Source: Pisaster brevispinus
Taxonomy: Eukaryota; Echinodermata; Asteroidea; Forcipulatida; Asteriidae
Assembly (NCBI GenBank): GCA_023634235.1
Contig: JAMKCF010000002.1
Coordinates: 14,751,091-14,815,090, forward strand
Reading direction: 5' to 3'
Length of the DNA: 64,000 nucleotides
Every line of letters begins with the position of its first letter. Position 1 is the first letter of the stretch. The notes below the pieces were generated by a model. The model was not told the DNA's origin, ran no database searches, and was given only the letters and a program-made list of their open reading frames with translations. Made by a program: the position numbers and the translations under genes. This document shows, one piece after another, positions 42,064-53,289 of the stretch.

Positions 42064-43639
42064 CAATCTGAAGAATCCTACATGGAGTTGAATCCTCCTG
42101 CACGGAAACCAGTTTATTCTGAGTTGAAACTTCAAAACTTCATTCCCATGGAAAACTTTAAAACTTTAAACAAAATGAATGAAATGATAAACGAGGTAAA
42201 CAATTTCCATACAAGCTTTTGTACAAACAACTACATTCATCGGATGAAATAAAAAGAAGACAATTTCAACCCAAGTTTGTTTACACTCCAGAGCAGTTTA
42301 AGCTTAGGATGGAAATGAATCAATGCTTTGTTGTGACAAAAAGCAACAAACCTTATTCCAACTTGAAAATTTACAACTTTTTTAGTCATTTGGAGGACTT
42401 ACAACTTAAAACTTTCAAGTTGGACTAAGGATGTTAAGCACTTTAAAAACTAACTAGCTTAAAAAAAAAATCACAAGCTTTAGTACGTGGAGAAACAACT
42501 ATTTTCATCCGACGCAATGAAGGTAGACAACTTAAACCTAGGTTTGTCCAGGGCAGTCTAAACAAAGGGTGGTATTTGAGTCAATGCTGTGCTGTGACAA
42601 AAAGCCAAGATCCCTATTCAACTCTCTGTTTTCAAACAAAGACAGAATTAATTTCATCTTTTTATTCTGATTGACCAAGAATCACACAAATATCAAATTT
42701 CCTCATAAAGCCAGTGTGGCAGGTGTAGAAAAAGCTAGTGTTGACGTTAGGGTTAATTGCCTTTCCTTTTTGTTATATTCCCCCAGAAGCTCTTCTAGCA
42801 TCCTCTGCATTAAACAGAGAACCCTCTGACGAAGGGCCCAAAAAGAAATTGTTGAGTTGCCCTCCAGTGAAAAACATTTCAAATGGTCAAGATTTGTTTA
42901 CTTTATTTTTTGTTAAATTCCTTGACTACCATTTCAAGATTGAAATCGGTTGGAACTGATACCAAACACCATTTTTTTCTTTCTTTTAAGAAATGATTTA
43001 CTAGGTTGCACAAGTCCCGAAAGAATGAAAAGACAATACACATTCAACTGTATATCTTTTATTACAAGTTTAACCTGATGGGGCCATTCGATTTTAAAGT
43101 GTATAGATTAACTCGCAAACGTTGACACAAAGTGAAGCCAATGCAGCGTGTTTAGATTGAGTTATGGGTAAATGGGAAGTGGAAAATTTCACGTTTTCAT
43201 ATGTGACTTTATTTTTGTCAAGTAAACTTTTAATTTGTAACTTGTGTAAATGAATTGTATCCATGATTTGTTTTCTCTTGAAAAATCTGTTCTACGTGTA
43301 TTTACCAAAGCATCTGGCCATGTTCTAAAATTGACCGTTTGATGACAGCAGCTGATGCTGTCTGGTACTCATGCTCAAAACAAGCGTTGGGTAGCAGCAA
43401 ATCCATCCGGATTTGGGCTGCATGTTCCAACATGGTCAGTGCTTGCAGATGCCATCTACTGTATACCATGCACTCAACACTAGAGCATTCTGCAGTTTTT
43501 GTGCATTTTGCATGGAATTGATCCTAATTTACATGTACACAGTCCCCATACAGCTCATATGCACTTGCTGCGTACACGTTAGCAGAGCGGCAGACATACA
43601 CGTATAAAATTGGACATCACTGCATGATTTAGAATCTAT

Positions 43640-44410
43640 GTTATTAGATTTTAAAGTAAACGTGTAAAATTAAAATATAAAAATTTCAGAGCTATGATAC
43701 ACAGAAAAGTGTTAAGTTTCATTAAATATATAAACGACAGGAAAAAAAAGAAAAAAAAAGATGACCCAAGATACTGCAAAAGACTTTGAAAGCTTAAACC
43801 TTTTTTTTTCAGTACTTTAATTAGTTGATTATTTTGACAATCATAATATTTCTGTATTTCTTTGGAATTTCATTTCAAAAGTTGTATTTCTAAGTATAAG
43901 TGGTATATTAAAATATTTGGATTTCAGAGATACAATACACAGACAATTTATAAGTTTCATTTTCATAATGCATGACAGGAAAAAAAACGATGGAAAAAAA
44001 AAACCCAAAAACAAAACCAGAGATAAAACTTTGGACTTGGTAAGCTTAACCTTTATTTCATTATTCAGAACTTTAATTAGTTGATTATTTTGACCATCAT
44101 AATATATCTATATTTCTTTGGAACTTCATTTCAAAAGTTGTATTTTTTAAATTTAAGTATAGTATTATAATATTTGTATTTCACAGATATAATACACAGA
44201 TAATTTATCAGTTTCATTTTAATAATGCATGACAGGAAAAAAAACGATGGAAAAAAAAACCCCAAAAAACAAAACCAGAGATAAAACTTTGGACTTGGTA
44301 AGCTTAAACTTTGTTTTATTTTTCAATTGTTTAATGAGTTGATTATTTTGACTATCACAATATTGCTGCATTTCTTTGGAATTTCATTTCTAAATTTATT
44401 TTGATATCAC
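43640..44410 (+). repeat. Tandem repeat array with units of about 180-260 bp, second copy
   Basis: Paralogue of the array at 34270-35100 in the duplicated class C spacer, again with four units carrying AATACACAGACAATTTAT and GGACTTGGTAAGCTTA. Confidence 0.75.
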
Positions 44411-46724
44411 TCTATTTTCTTTGAAGTACATGCATCTTTTTTTTCTTACAAACTTATTTTGGATTCAAAGTTTAAGTTGTTTTTGTTTGTTTTTGGTTTT
44501 TTATCAATTGTATTTCTTAATTATTTATTTACACAGGTTTCAAAGCCATTTTGATTTTAATCTGTAACTTTTTGGGTGCACTGTGTTATGAGTTGAGTTT
44601 AACAATGTTATTGTGTCTTGTTCAGGTAAAAAAAAAAACACACACACACATTTTTAATGTATATGTTCATCCATAATGGTCTAAAGACGTTTTGTTGTTC
44701 TATCACTTTTTGGTCACTGTATACTTCAATCAATGGTTTTGTTTATGGGCATTGCTTTATAATCATTAAATTCATTTTTGTTTTTCTTTATTGAGGAAAC
44801 TTACAATTTGAGCCACTGTCAAACTTCTTGCATTTCCTTGCGTCTTGAACCTACTCGGTCGTTAGATTAATTGAGTTTTTCTGAAGTGATTTTCCCACAG
44901 CGTTTACTTTTATTGAGTTTATTCAAGCAGTCCATAATTACAGGTTCCCCCAACCTCTTTGCAAACTTGTCTATTTTGACATAATCAGTAATGTGACTTT
45001 GAATTTCTTCTACTGGGGACTCCGTTGGGGGGCGCTGTAATCATTGGTTCATCCCATGTTTAAAAACAGTTTTTGTTTTTCACTTTAAAGTTGAGACTCC
45101 TACCAATTGTGGGGCCCAGGGTGTAATGATCAGGCCTGATTGATGATTCTATATTACTTCTTTAGCCTGAACATTTTCAAATTTGATTTTTTTACATTTT
45201 TTTATATAGTTTGAACTCCCTAATTACACCACCATGCACTCTTGTTATTCCCATAGTTTAATACACTGCAAGGTACCTGGGAATTCATGAGTGATGATGT
45301 AATTATGAAATCTAGTTCCGTGTAAGACATAACCTCGACATAAATGGTGGTACTGAGAAAAACTGGTGTGTAAAAGATTTTAATCCCATTTTGTAAGCAG
45401 CATTTGGCACACAATCCTACCACCCTACTCCACTGATATCCCCCCAGACTATTGACATGCCCCCAGTACACAAGGCACTCTTGATACAATGGGCAACCCC
45501 AGGGATGTGATAGGCTGTTGAGAAAAAAACCTGAACTCTGAGCGCAAAGAGCGAAAGCGTGCGAGCTCGAAAACTTGCGAGCATGAAGCCCAATATTAAC
45601 ATTTATCTTTGGTTTTAAAAGCCCTACTCTGCAACCTGGGCGTTATTATATGGTTATATCTTCATATTTTTAATGAATTTGATCTTTAAAAAAAAAATAA
45701 TAATAATAAATTATTTTTTTGGGGGGGGGCAAAAAAAACCCGGAATTTCTTTTTTTTTAGGGCAAAAAAACCCCCGGAATTCCGGTTAAAAATGGAGAAA
45801 TCACATCCCTGCAACCCTCACAATGACTCTCAGTCCACCAATCATAGCTCTCCTTTGAGAAGAACCAATCAGAGCAGTGACTGACTCAACCTGGGATTTC
45901 ATGAGTGATGATGTAATTTAGACAGCTAGTTCCGGGTAAGGCATAACCTCGACATAAACGGTGGTACTGTGAAAAACTGGTGATGTAACAAAAAGTTTAA
46001 TCCAATCACAGCAACTCAATTCCATACATGCAGAATTGGTTGAAATAATCTCTTTATGAGTCACGGTGGTTCTGATGTACATGTACTGTTTTTTTTTTTT
46101 TTACACACAAGTTTATTTTATGAAAAAAATCCTAACTCTATTGTCCCACTATAGAAATGTGTTCCTGGATTTACAGTGTTTATGTTGTTTATCGCGAGAG
46201 TCCCAAGGTCTGTCCTTTACTGAGAAGGAAACAAAACGGTGTACTTTGATCAAGTTCAACTCGACAAATAACTTTTTCTGTGAAGAAAGTTTAGACAAAT
46301 TTGTCTTGCCCCTTTGAGTCACCAAAGTTTAAAATTGCTGATTGTAAGCCTGAGGAAACCTGTAAACAAGGGTGCTTGCTATATGAGCAAGAAACACTGG
46401 GGTTAACCCCTACTCTAAGTGTTCTGTGTTCTTTTATGTGCACTACCAATCTCAGGGATGTGAAAGGCTGTTGGAAAAAAAACCTGAAATGTGAGCGCAA
46501 AGCGTAAAAGCTTTGAGCGCGAAGCCTACTTATATACATTTATCTTTGGTTTTAAAAGCCCAACTCTGCAATCCGGGGTGTTCTATTTAGTTTTATCTTC
46601 CAGTTGTTATGAATTTGATCTTAAGTTTAAAAAAAAAAGTTTAAACCAAAAGAATTTCGGGTTTTTTCGGGGGGGGGGGGGGTAAAAAAAAAAACGGGTT
46701 GCCGGTAAAAACTTGAGAAATCAC

Positions 46725-46868
46725 GTCCCTGCATCTCCATCCGAAGGACAAAGCTATTGTCCTACAGTATCTTGCTCAAGGACACAAATGTCAAGACCGG
46801 GATTCGAACCCACACTCTGCTGATTAGAAACACAAGAGTTTGAGTGGATCTTAACCATACTGGCCACT
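46725..46868 (-). mobile_element. Partial tRNA-derived SINE (Leu/Ser type)
   Basis: Minus strand B box GGGTTCGAATCCCGG and TGTCCTTGAGCAAGATACT core, similar to the copy at 39640-39790. Confidence 0.7.
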
Positions 46869-47179
46869 AGATAAAATTATTCCACATGAAGGTCTACATT
46901 ATCAACCCAATATAGTCCAATCAATTTGAAGTTCGTCACGTGTATCAACACCTTGCATTTCTCAACCCTTACTAGATTGCACCAAAACATGTATTGACCC
47001 CCTTGCAAAAATGCCCGTCCACCATTTCCGCCATTTCTTTTGCGTCAATTCCTCTGTGTACATTTTGACTCTCAGAATGTTAGACAGGATAGGTGCGTGT
47101 AAATACACTCCGCATTGAGCGAGGGTCAAAAACAAATATACGCTTCATGTGATTTGTCACTTACTGGCAAGTGGCAAGC

Positions 47180-47370
47180 AGAGCTAAAACCTAAAAGTCC
47201 GCTGACATCCGTCAGGATTCATCTCTTGAATCCTTCAAAACCATGTTAAAAACTCATTTGCTTTTCTTCTAAGTTACTCAAATTTGTCTTTATTCGTTAT
47301 GCTTTATACAGCACCTTGATACCTTTGTAAAAAGGCGCTTCATAAATGTTATTATTATTATTATCATTAC
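47180..47370 (+). mobile_element. LINE 3'-end fragment
   Basis: A degraded frame reads SSLESFKTMLKTHLL, the usual C-terminal end of CR1/L2-like and related non-LTR elements, followed by a short 3' tail ending in ATT repeats (47348-47362). Clade not assigned. Confidence 0.6.
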
Positions 47371-47762
47371 AGATGACATAATTTTGCAGCGCGCTTTTTT
47401 TCCTGTTTTCATCTAGGTTTTTTTGGATAAAAATTACGCTATTTTTTCCACTGGGGTCATTCCAAAAGTATGATCCTATAAAAAAATAATTTGTTTTAAT
47501 GGGATATCACCCAACACTCAAGGGCGGACGGCCACTTCGAGGTGAGGACTACACCTTTACTGATTTGGGCTGTCCACCCATATCAACTGTCACCAGGGGC
47601 ACGTTGCCACCTACTCCTGGGGCTGAAACAGGGTTACCCCCTTTCCAGTCCGTAAGGATGTAGGCACGGGTATCATCCACTAGGAGCCTGGCTGGTAGAG
47701 CAGGATGCACTACCTTCCCAACTACCTTCCTACCTTAAAATAAGATTATAGGAGCTCATTAC

Positions 47763-48333
47763 CTGTGAGAATGATGGCAAAGCTTCCACTGGGCCTGAAG
47801 CTAACTCCTGTTCCCACGAGTCTAGCTCTGTTTGTTGCTCCTCAGCTCTCACCACCCTACCCCCACCAGGCTCTTGCCTCATGATCTCCTGCAGGATGTC
47901 TGGCGGAAGCTCCCTCAAGACACTTGGATCATACCCAAGCCATGAATGGTCTGTTCTAGATGATGAACTCGGTGGATTTGGGTCCTCCTTGGATCGGACC
48001 ATTCCATATGACGTGCTGGGTTGATCCCATCTTGATGTTTTTTTAGATGACGTGCTGGGTTGATCCCATCTTGATGTTTTTTTAGAGGGATGAGCAGAAG
48101 ACATTTTCTCGGTGTGCTTTGGTTGAAGATGGTTTGAATGACGGAAAGTGTCAATGGACTCCTGTTCGAAACCGTCATCTTGGATGGATACTGTTGATTT
48201 CGCTGCCGTTGTCCTTCCTGATGGGCAGGGCGTCAGTGTAGACTCAGTCAGGACGGGTCGTGATGATTGGACAAAGATTTCTGTAGCATTTTTCGTAGTG
48301 ACACTGGATGCAACTGGTTCAACTTGGCGTTCG
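47763..48333 (-). CDS. REV1: REV1 exon 11 (second ubiquitin-binding motif)
   Basis: Residues about 961-1151. It is mostly disordered Ser/Thr/Gln-rich linker, but near its end has YDPSVLRELPPDILQEI, a clear UBM with the Leu-Pro pair. Two head-to-tail copies of KKTSRWDQPSTS (39-bp period) lie in the middle. It ends EALPSFSQ, which joins IDPTCLEALP across intron 11 exactly as the FSQVDP sequence of vertebrate REV1 runs on, so the 32.7-kb intron is well supported. Donor GTAATG. Confidence 0.9.
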
Positions 48334-48402
48334 CTGAAAGGAAAAAAAAAAAAAAATTGTAAACATTGAATCATGCTTCTCATCTACATGCTCCCACACT
48401 AT

Positions 48403-48515
48403 CAGGCCTGGAATTTCATCTTTGAGAGGGCAAGGCCATTTTCATTTTGCAAAGGGCACCTTCCATTGGGAAAAACTATGGGAAACTTTTGAAGGGGCAC
48501 CAAGGCCAAAAATTT
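48403..48515 (+). mobile_element. Fragment of a CAGGCCT-ended MITE in REV1 intron 10
   Basis: Begins CAGGCCTGGAATTTCATC and contains the AAAGGGCACC and AAGGGGCACC blocks related to the elements in the receptor spacers. The right end is not clear. Confidence 0.5.
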
Positions 48516-49215
48516 GAAAGTAATGTAGCAATTCAATACCATCCACTGTTGGGAATGGTTGTTGCAATATTTCGGCCAGCAATGACATCATGTCGTGAGA
48601 ACCACACAGACACATCAGTGACAAAACTATTTATTATTTGTTACAATTGATTTACTTATGTATTTATTTATTTATTTACTTATTTATTATTGTTATTTTG
48701 GGTGGGGGTGACACAAGGGGGTGTGCACTTTTTTTTCCAAGGGACACTTAAAACAATTCAAACTGTAGTTAACATTTGCATTAGCGGCCGTGGCTTACGG
48801 CCGAGGTTCTGTGACTCTGTTCTGGTTCTGTTGTCTTTCCTTTTGTCAAGTCAGAGTTTCATTGTGGGTAAAAAATATTTGTTAAAGGAAAACAAATTAC
48901 TTACAAAATTCTGGGAAAAAAAAGAAGAAAAAAAAAAAACCCAAACTGCGCATGACACGGACAATTTTTCCCAGCATCAAAGTGAAGTGGTTAAACTACT
49001 TTTGAATTTCTCAATTTGGATTTAATTTTAAGAAACACTCAGGGTTAACTTTAAGAAGCTGCCTTGTCTTGTGTTTGTGGTGGGAGGCCCCATTTTAGGG
49101 AACCAATTTTCATTTTGTTTGTAGGAAATTTCTTTCTTATTGAGGAAGAAAATTTGTATTGTGCTTCCAATGCTCACCACAGAGAAAACGTTTTTACAAA
49201 ACAAAAACAGAGTAC

Positions 49216-49469
49216 CTGTTCTGTCGTTTACTGCGTGCCTGGTACGCTCTCTCAATATTCTTTCTAATACCCGGAGGGAGGGCAGCGAGAACAGACGGGT
49301 CAAGTTGAGATGGAGACGGGAGACAGAACTCCTCCTGGTCTTCTCTTGATGCCACCCTCCGCGATGGCGTCGCAACGCCGGGCGCCAAGGATGGGAGGGG
49401 AGGCAGAGGGGTTGGTTTGAGGTGCTGGAAGCCCAGCTCTACGTCTCCTTGAGTGGATGCTGTGGATTT
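49216..49469 (-). CDS. REV1: REV1 exon 10 (first ubiquitin-binding motif)
   Basis: Residues about 877-961. After a Pro-rich linker it encodes PSQLDPSVLAALPPGIRK and then NIERAYQ, matching UBM1 of vertebrate REV1, with the invariant Leu-Pro that contacts ubiquitin. The acceptor is CGTGACAG and the donor GTACTC. It ends with AG of a Ser codon completed in exon 11. Confidence 0.92.
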
Positions 49470-49781
49470 CTGTCACGAGTGATGAGAAGTCATAAAGAAA
49501 AGATTTCCAGAACGAGACAAGATCACGCCTGAAAATTGGTCCTTGGAAAAAAAAATTGAGTACAAGGGCTGACCTACATGTGGATGTGGTTTAGACTTTC
49601 AAAGACTTTTCACGCTATCTAAAAAGGTTTTCTGATTTTTTTCCAGGGCAAAATAATAAATAAAATAAGTAGAGAGAATATCATGCCTGACAAGATCTAC
49701 GTCTACCATTGACAACTGACGAACCGATCTTTTACACAAATATTCCTGGCAGAGTTTATTCCTGCCCCCCCCTTCTGACCT

Positions 49782-49962
49782 GGGCCCAATTTCACAGAGC
49801 TGCTTTAAGCAGAAAAATAATGCTTATCAATTTCCTGCTAAGCAGAAATGAGCAGGATACTAGTCACAAATTGTACATGTGACATAGTAGTTTGGCTGGT
49901 AACCTTATTCTGGTAAGCAAAATTTTGTTGTGCTTAGCAAAATTTTGTGCTTAAGTGGGCCC
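49782..49962. mobile_element. Palindromic MITE, GGGCCCAATTTCAT family
   Basis: Copy in REV1 intron 9 with GGGCCCAATTTCACAGAG at the left and a truncated right end AAGTGGGCCC. Confidence 0.75.
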
Positions 49963-50388
49963 ATACATGTACATGTGGCCAGCTTAGGATATAATGGTAT
50001 ATGAGCTGACCAGTGCGTACCACGTGGTCACGACACAAAAAATAATAACATATGTCAGCGTTCCTCATATGAAGGTCCATATTTAACATAGATCTTCGAC
50101 GGAGATATTACAAAAAATACAATCCAATAAATACATTTATAGAGCACTCTTACACGTCAAAGATGGCTACACAGTGCTGAACAGAGTCTAGAAAATTAAC
50201 CAAAGAATACAGTAATATAGGTCATGAGTTTTCCGAGCCTTTCTAAAAGTGTCCAAGGAAGACGAGGAGCGGATATGCACTGTGGAAGCTCATTCCAGAG
50301 TCGAGGTGTATGGGCCTGGGATGCATGGTCACCAGCTTTGCTGTATGTTCTGGGCACATGGAGTACTAGGATAAAATCACAAGCTCAC

Positions 50389-50589
50389 CTGTTTTGAAAC
50401 GAAGTTCAGTAATGTTCTTGAAGTCTTCTTCTCAATCGGCACCGGGTCCTTGGTTCGTTCTGTCGGCTTCGAGACGGCCTCGACAGTCCTGGGCAGAGGT
50501 TTGACGAAGTCCAGCAGAGATTTGTTACTGGATGCCGCCGAGCTGGTTGACGCCCCTGCAGCGCACAGTCGGCTGATTTGGATACCGAC
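50389..50589 (-). CDS. REV1: REV1 exon 9 (linker with two hydrophobic motifs)
   Basis: Residues about 810-876, starting VGIQISRL. The rest is linker and holds two similar short motifs, SLLDFVKPL and TLLNFVSKQ, which resemble weak PCNA- or polymerase-interaction peptides; that role is inference. Both ends are phase 0 (201 nt), with acceptor TTTTATAG and donor GTGAGC. Confidence 0.88.
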
Positions 50590-51346
50590 CTATAAAAAGA
50601 AGATTGATTGGAACAGGCTTTTGCTAAAGGCTCTTACACCTACTACACCTATTCATTTGGCCAGTAGGCTTTCCTGAACCATCTCAACTCCTTGGGAGTG
50701 TGCAGCCCCAGGTCGGGAAACTACATAGGGGAATGGAACGATGAACGCCAATGAAATGATGTACTTGACTTGAAGCACTGGAGCAATGCACAATGGCATC
50801 GTTTTGCACAAAAATAGATATATTTTGCATTACCAATCATAACAAAACCACTGCCCTTGTGTGCATCAATAATGGCTGTGTTTCCCTTGACCACTTGACC
50901 ATTCAAATGTGAGGTGACCCACCTCGCTGTTTTCAGTGAACATCTCGCAATTTTTAAAAATAATATCACCTTGCTGTGAAGATTTGCCATAAAGGAAACA
51001 TTGACAAAAACAAATCATTTTGTGTCATTTATGAGATTTTTTTCCTTGATCTCCAAGTATCAAGAAATCACATTTTGGAGGTGTAGATTGAGTCATCACG
51101 CATTTGTGTGGGCGGTTTTCTTTTTTAATTTGGCAGACTATGTCTTTAATTGCATCCAACGAGTGGATGCCCCCAAAGATGAGCAAAGACTTAAATTTTA
51201 TCTATCACACCCTAGGCATGAAGAAGAGCGATCAAGCCAGGCTAAAAGCAATTGGCACATCCATTGGCATCAGCTTAAATAAGAATATTACGGGACCACA
51301 TAGTTCTCACAAATGGATCATTCCAAATGGAGCGGGGGGTGTTCCA

Positions 51347-51538
51347 GGGCCCAATTTCATAGAGCTGCTCCAGCAGAAAGTAATGCTTAACAATTTCCTG
51401 CTAAGCAGAAATGAGCAGGATACCAGTCACAATTTGTACACGTGACATGGTGGTTTGGCTGGTAACCTTATTCTGGTAAGCAAATTTGTATTGTGCTTAG
51501 CAATTGTTTTTGCTTAAGCAGCTGTATGAAATTGGGCC
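51347..51538. mobile_element. Palindromic MITE, GGGCCCAATTTCAT family
   Basis: Copy in REV1 intron 8, ending only 38 bp from the exon 8 donor. Confidence 0.75.
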
Positions 51539-51575
51539 AAGGGGACTTAGTGACAATATAAAGACATTCACCCAC

Positions 51576-51851
51576 CCCTCTCAAGTCACTAGCATCTACC
51601 CTCATCTGGCTCAACAGCGTCATACTCTCCTCCTGGATCACCTCAAGTCTGTCGGTAGGCTGGGCCAAGGTGGCGGACTTGGCCAAGTTGTCGCAGATCC
51701 CGTGACCCATGAACTTTGAGGTTTCCTTGGGGGCGCCCTCTCGGCGGACCTTCAGTTTGAGCGTAATGGTCTTGCCCGTCATCTGGATTGCCGTGAGACG
51801 GCGGTGAACCTCTGCGGCAAGCTCGCTGACAAAAGTGTCTGCTTCACTGTT
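51576..51851 (-). CDS. REV1: REV1 exon 8 (little finger / PAD)
   Basis: Residues about 718-809. It starts NSEADTFVSELAAEVHRRL, continues with GKTITLKLKVRREGAP and KFMGHGICDNLAKSATL, and ends VDASDLRG. This is the polymerase-associated domain that grips DNA. Both ends are phase 0; the join to exon 9 rebuilds DLRGVGIQI. Confidence 0.95.
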
Positions 51852-51964
51852 CTGTACTCGGAGAAAAAAAACAGTTGCAAGAACGTAACAAAGAGGTCTC
51901 AGATATCTATTTTACTTTAATTATTTATTTGTGTTTCTAATATCAAGTAAAAAACCACTTGAGT

Positions 51965-52150
51965 GTGATCCCTGGTTATATGGAAAATACAGGTTGAACG
52001 GCTTCTGACTGGCACCCCGGAACAACGATACAGTCAAAATAAGGAGACTGCCAACATAGAGCTAGGTAGCTCAGCTGGTAGAGGGCCGCCTAGCTAATCC
52101 GGAGGTCGCAGGTTCAAGTCCTGCTCAAGTCAATTTTTCTTTGTTGAATC
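51965..52150 (+). mobile_element. tRNA-derived SINE of the TAGCTCAG type
   Basis: Full A box (TAGCTCAGCTGGTAGAG) and B box (GGTTCAAGTCC) 40-50 bp apart, then a tail related to TTTGTTGAATCCAAAAG; a 5' extension (GTGATCCCTGGTTATATGG) is shared with the copy at 37076-37290. It lies in REV1 intron 7. Not a functional tRNA, since acceptor-stem pairing and a normal anticodon arm are not evident. Confidence 0.75.
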
Positions 52151-52763
52151 CAAAAGTATTTATTTTTCTGGTTCACTCGTTTCCTTCTCCCAAACACATT
52201 GATAAATTGCATTCACGATCTCATTGATTTCTTGTCACAAGAAATATTAACAAAGTAAAAGGGCACCTTCTCCAAACAATTCTTGGATAATTTGCGGATA
52301 GACTTCTCCACAGTTGATTTTCCAGTCCGCAAGATATCCCCAAGCAGTGGACTGGTTTGAGGGGAAAGTATTTGAACAAGTCTAGGCGAGATGACTATAC
52401 CACAGACCTTGAGAATTCTTATCTACTGAAAATCACAAGGTCGTCCAGGCTTAGGCACTTTCATTAACTTCCAAGAAGTACTAAGACTAGAGTGTACCCT
52501 TGAGTAAAAGGCATGTCACAAGAACATTGCTAAACGGCTGCGAGACCTTATCAGTCGGCCAAACCACAGACTGCTCAGTGGGAAGTCTGTCAACTTACTT
52601 GGGGCTAAAATGAGCTTCGTACTGGGCAAACATCTAATTCTGAAAAAAGAAAAATCCGTCCGCAATTTATCCTCAAAGATTTACCCCTTTTGCGGAGAAA
52701 CTTTCCCGCAACTTATCCTGGGATAGTTTTGAGAAGGTGTCTAAATGTAGGATTTTTCCATAC

Positions 52764-52984
52764 CTGAGTGAATCGGATTCCGTAATTGATCTCAGCGGAA
52801 ACGGACTTCCTCTCTCGTTCAACCCGGATAGGTCGATCGTCAATGCCTCGGCAATAGCTGTAGAGGGCTTGCCCCGTCTTGGGCCCAAACTCCTTCTGTA
52901 AGGTGCCTGGGGTCAAACCCTGGAGGTCACCGCAGGTTTCTACACCCATGGACCTAAGACGGAACCCTGTGGACCTGCCAACTC
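52764..52984 (-). CDS. REV1: REV1 exon 7 (thumb and start of little finger)
   Basis: Residues about 644-717. It carries VGRSTGFRLRSMGVETCG, LQKEFGPKTGQALYSYCRG and DDRPIRVERERKSVSAE, all highly conserved in REV1. It ends EINYGIRFTQ in phase 0 with donor GTATGG. Confidence 0.95.
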
Positions 52985-53289
52985 CTTCAACGAATGGAGG
53001 GTTGGGAGGGAAATTGATTATGCAATAATAATATATTTAAAATAAACAGGCCCTGCTTGAAAGTGTGCGGATTGTATATTTAGATTAACAAAAAAAAGAG
53101 TTCAAGTTGAGATGGGACCATTCACCTAAAACCCTTCATGGCATAAAGCAGACACCTGTGATTATCCAATATGTTAGATCAGTGAGATAAATCTGTACAT
53201 CTTAATGCTTTATGAATGTTAAACCAAACTTCTTTGTTATTATTGCATACTTCTGGTAATGAAACCAAGAGTGCCTCATAAGTGAACTT

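Larger units (their letters stand above)
15740..46430 (+). repeat. Tandem array of Ig-type receptor genes and their duplicated spacers
   Basis: Seven intact plus-strand reading frames start at 16697, 20310, 23560, 25890, 29220, 31649 and 40903, so starts are 3613, 3250, 2330, 3330, 2429 and 9254 bp apart. Coding sequences are near-identical over long stretches, and spacers fall into three recurring classes. Recognisable spacer sequence starts near 15740, before gene 1, and continues as decayed copies to about 46430. This is the signature of recent tandem duplication with unequal exchange. Whether all seven genes are expressed cannot be seen here. Confidence 0.9.
15014..47762 (-). other. REV1 intron 11, 32,749 bp, hosting the antisense receptor array
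   Basis: The donor GTAATG is at 47762 and the acceptor TATTTATCAG ends at 15014. The other thirteen introns of the gene are 402-3382 bp, so this one is about ten times the next largest. It contains seven receptor genes on the plus strand, their duplicated spacers, SINEs and tandem repeats. No REV1 coding sequence appears to be missing, because the flanking exons join in phase and match the conserved protein across the junction. Confidence 0.9.
42064..47762 (+). other. Region after gene 7 (class C spacer, repeats, LINE tail)
   Basis: About 42064-45480 and 45815-45890 match the class C spacer after gene 6, with an unrelated insertion at about 45490-45810. Then come an orphan receptor 5' flank (45990-46330), a SINE (46725-46868), a LINE 3' fragment (47180-47370) and about 250 bp of unknown GC-richer sequence (47500-47740) up to REV1 exon 11. 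No intact gene seen. Confidence 0.7.

Noticed and set aside
47500..47740. A possible exon in the GC-richer block next to REV1 exon 11
   Set aside because: No open frame with splice sites matches REV1 or any family I know; probably a repeat of unknown type.
49028..49388. Overlapping frames on both strands around REV1 exon 10
   Set aside because: Only 49216-49469 on the minus strand gives REV1 protein; the others are out-of-frame shadows.
52059..52131. A tRNA gene
   Set aside because: A and B boxes are present, but the acceptor stem and anticodon arm do not pair well, and the sequence is embedded in a SINE shared with 37076-37290 and 56715-56830.
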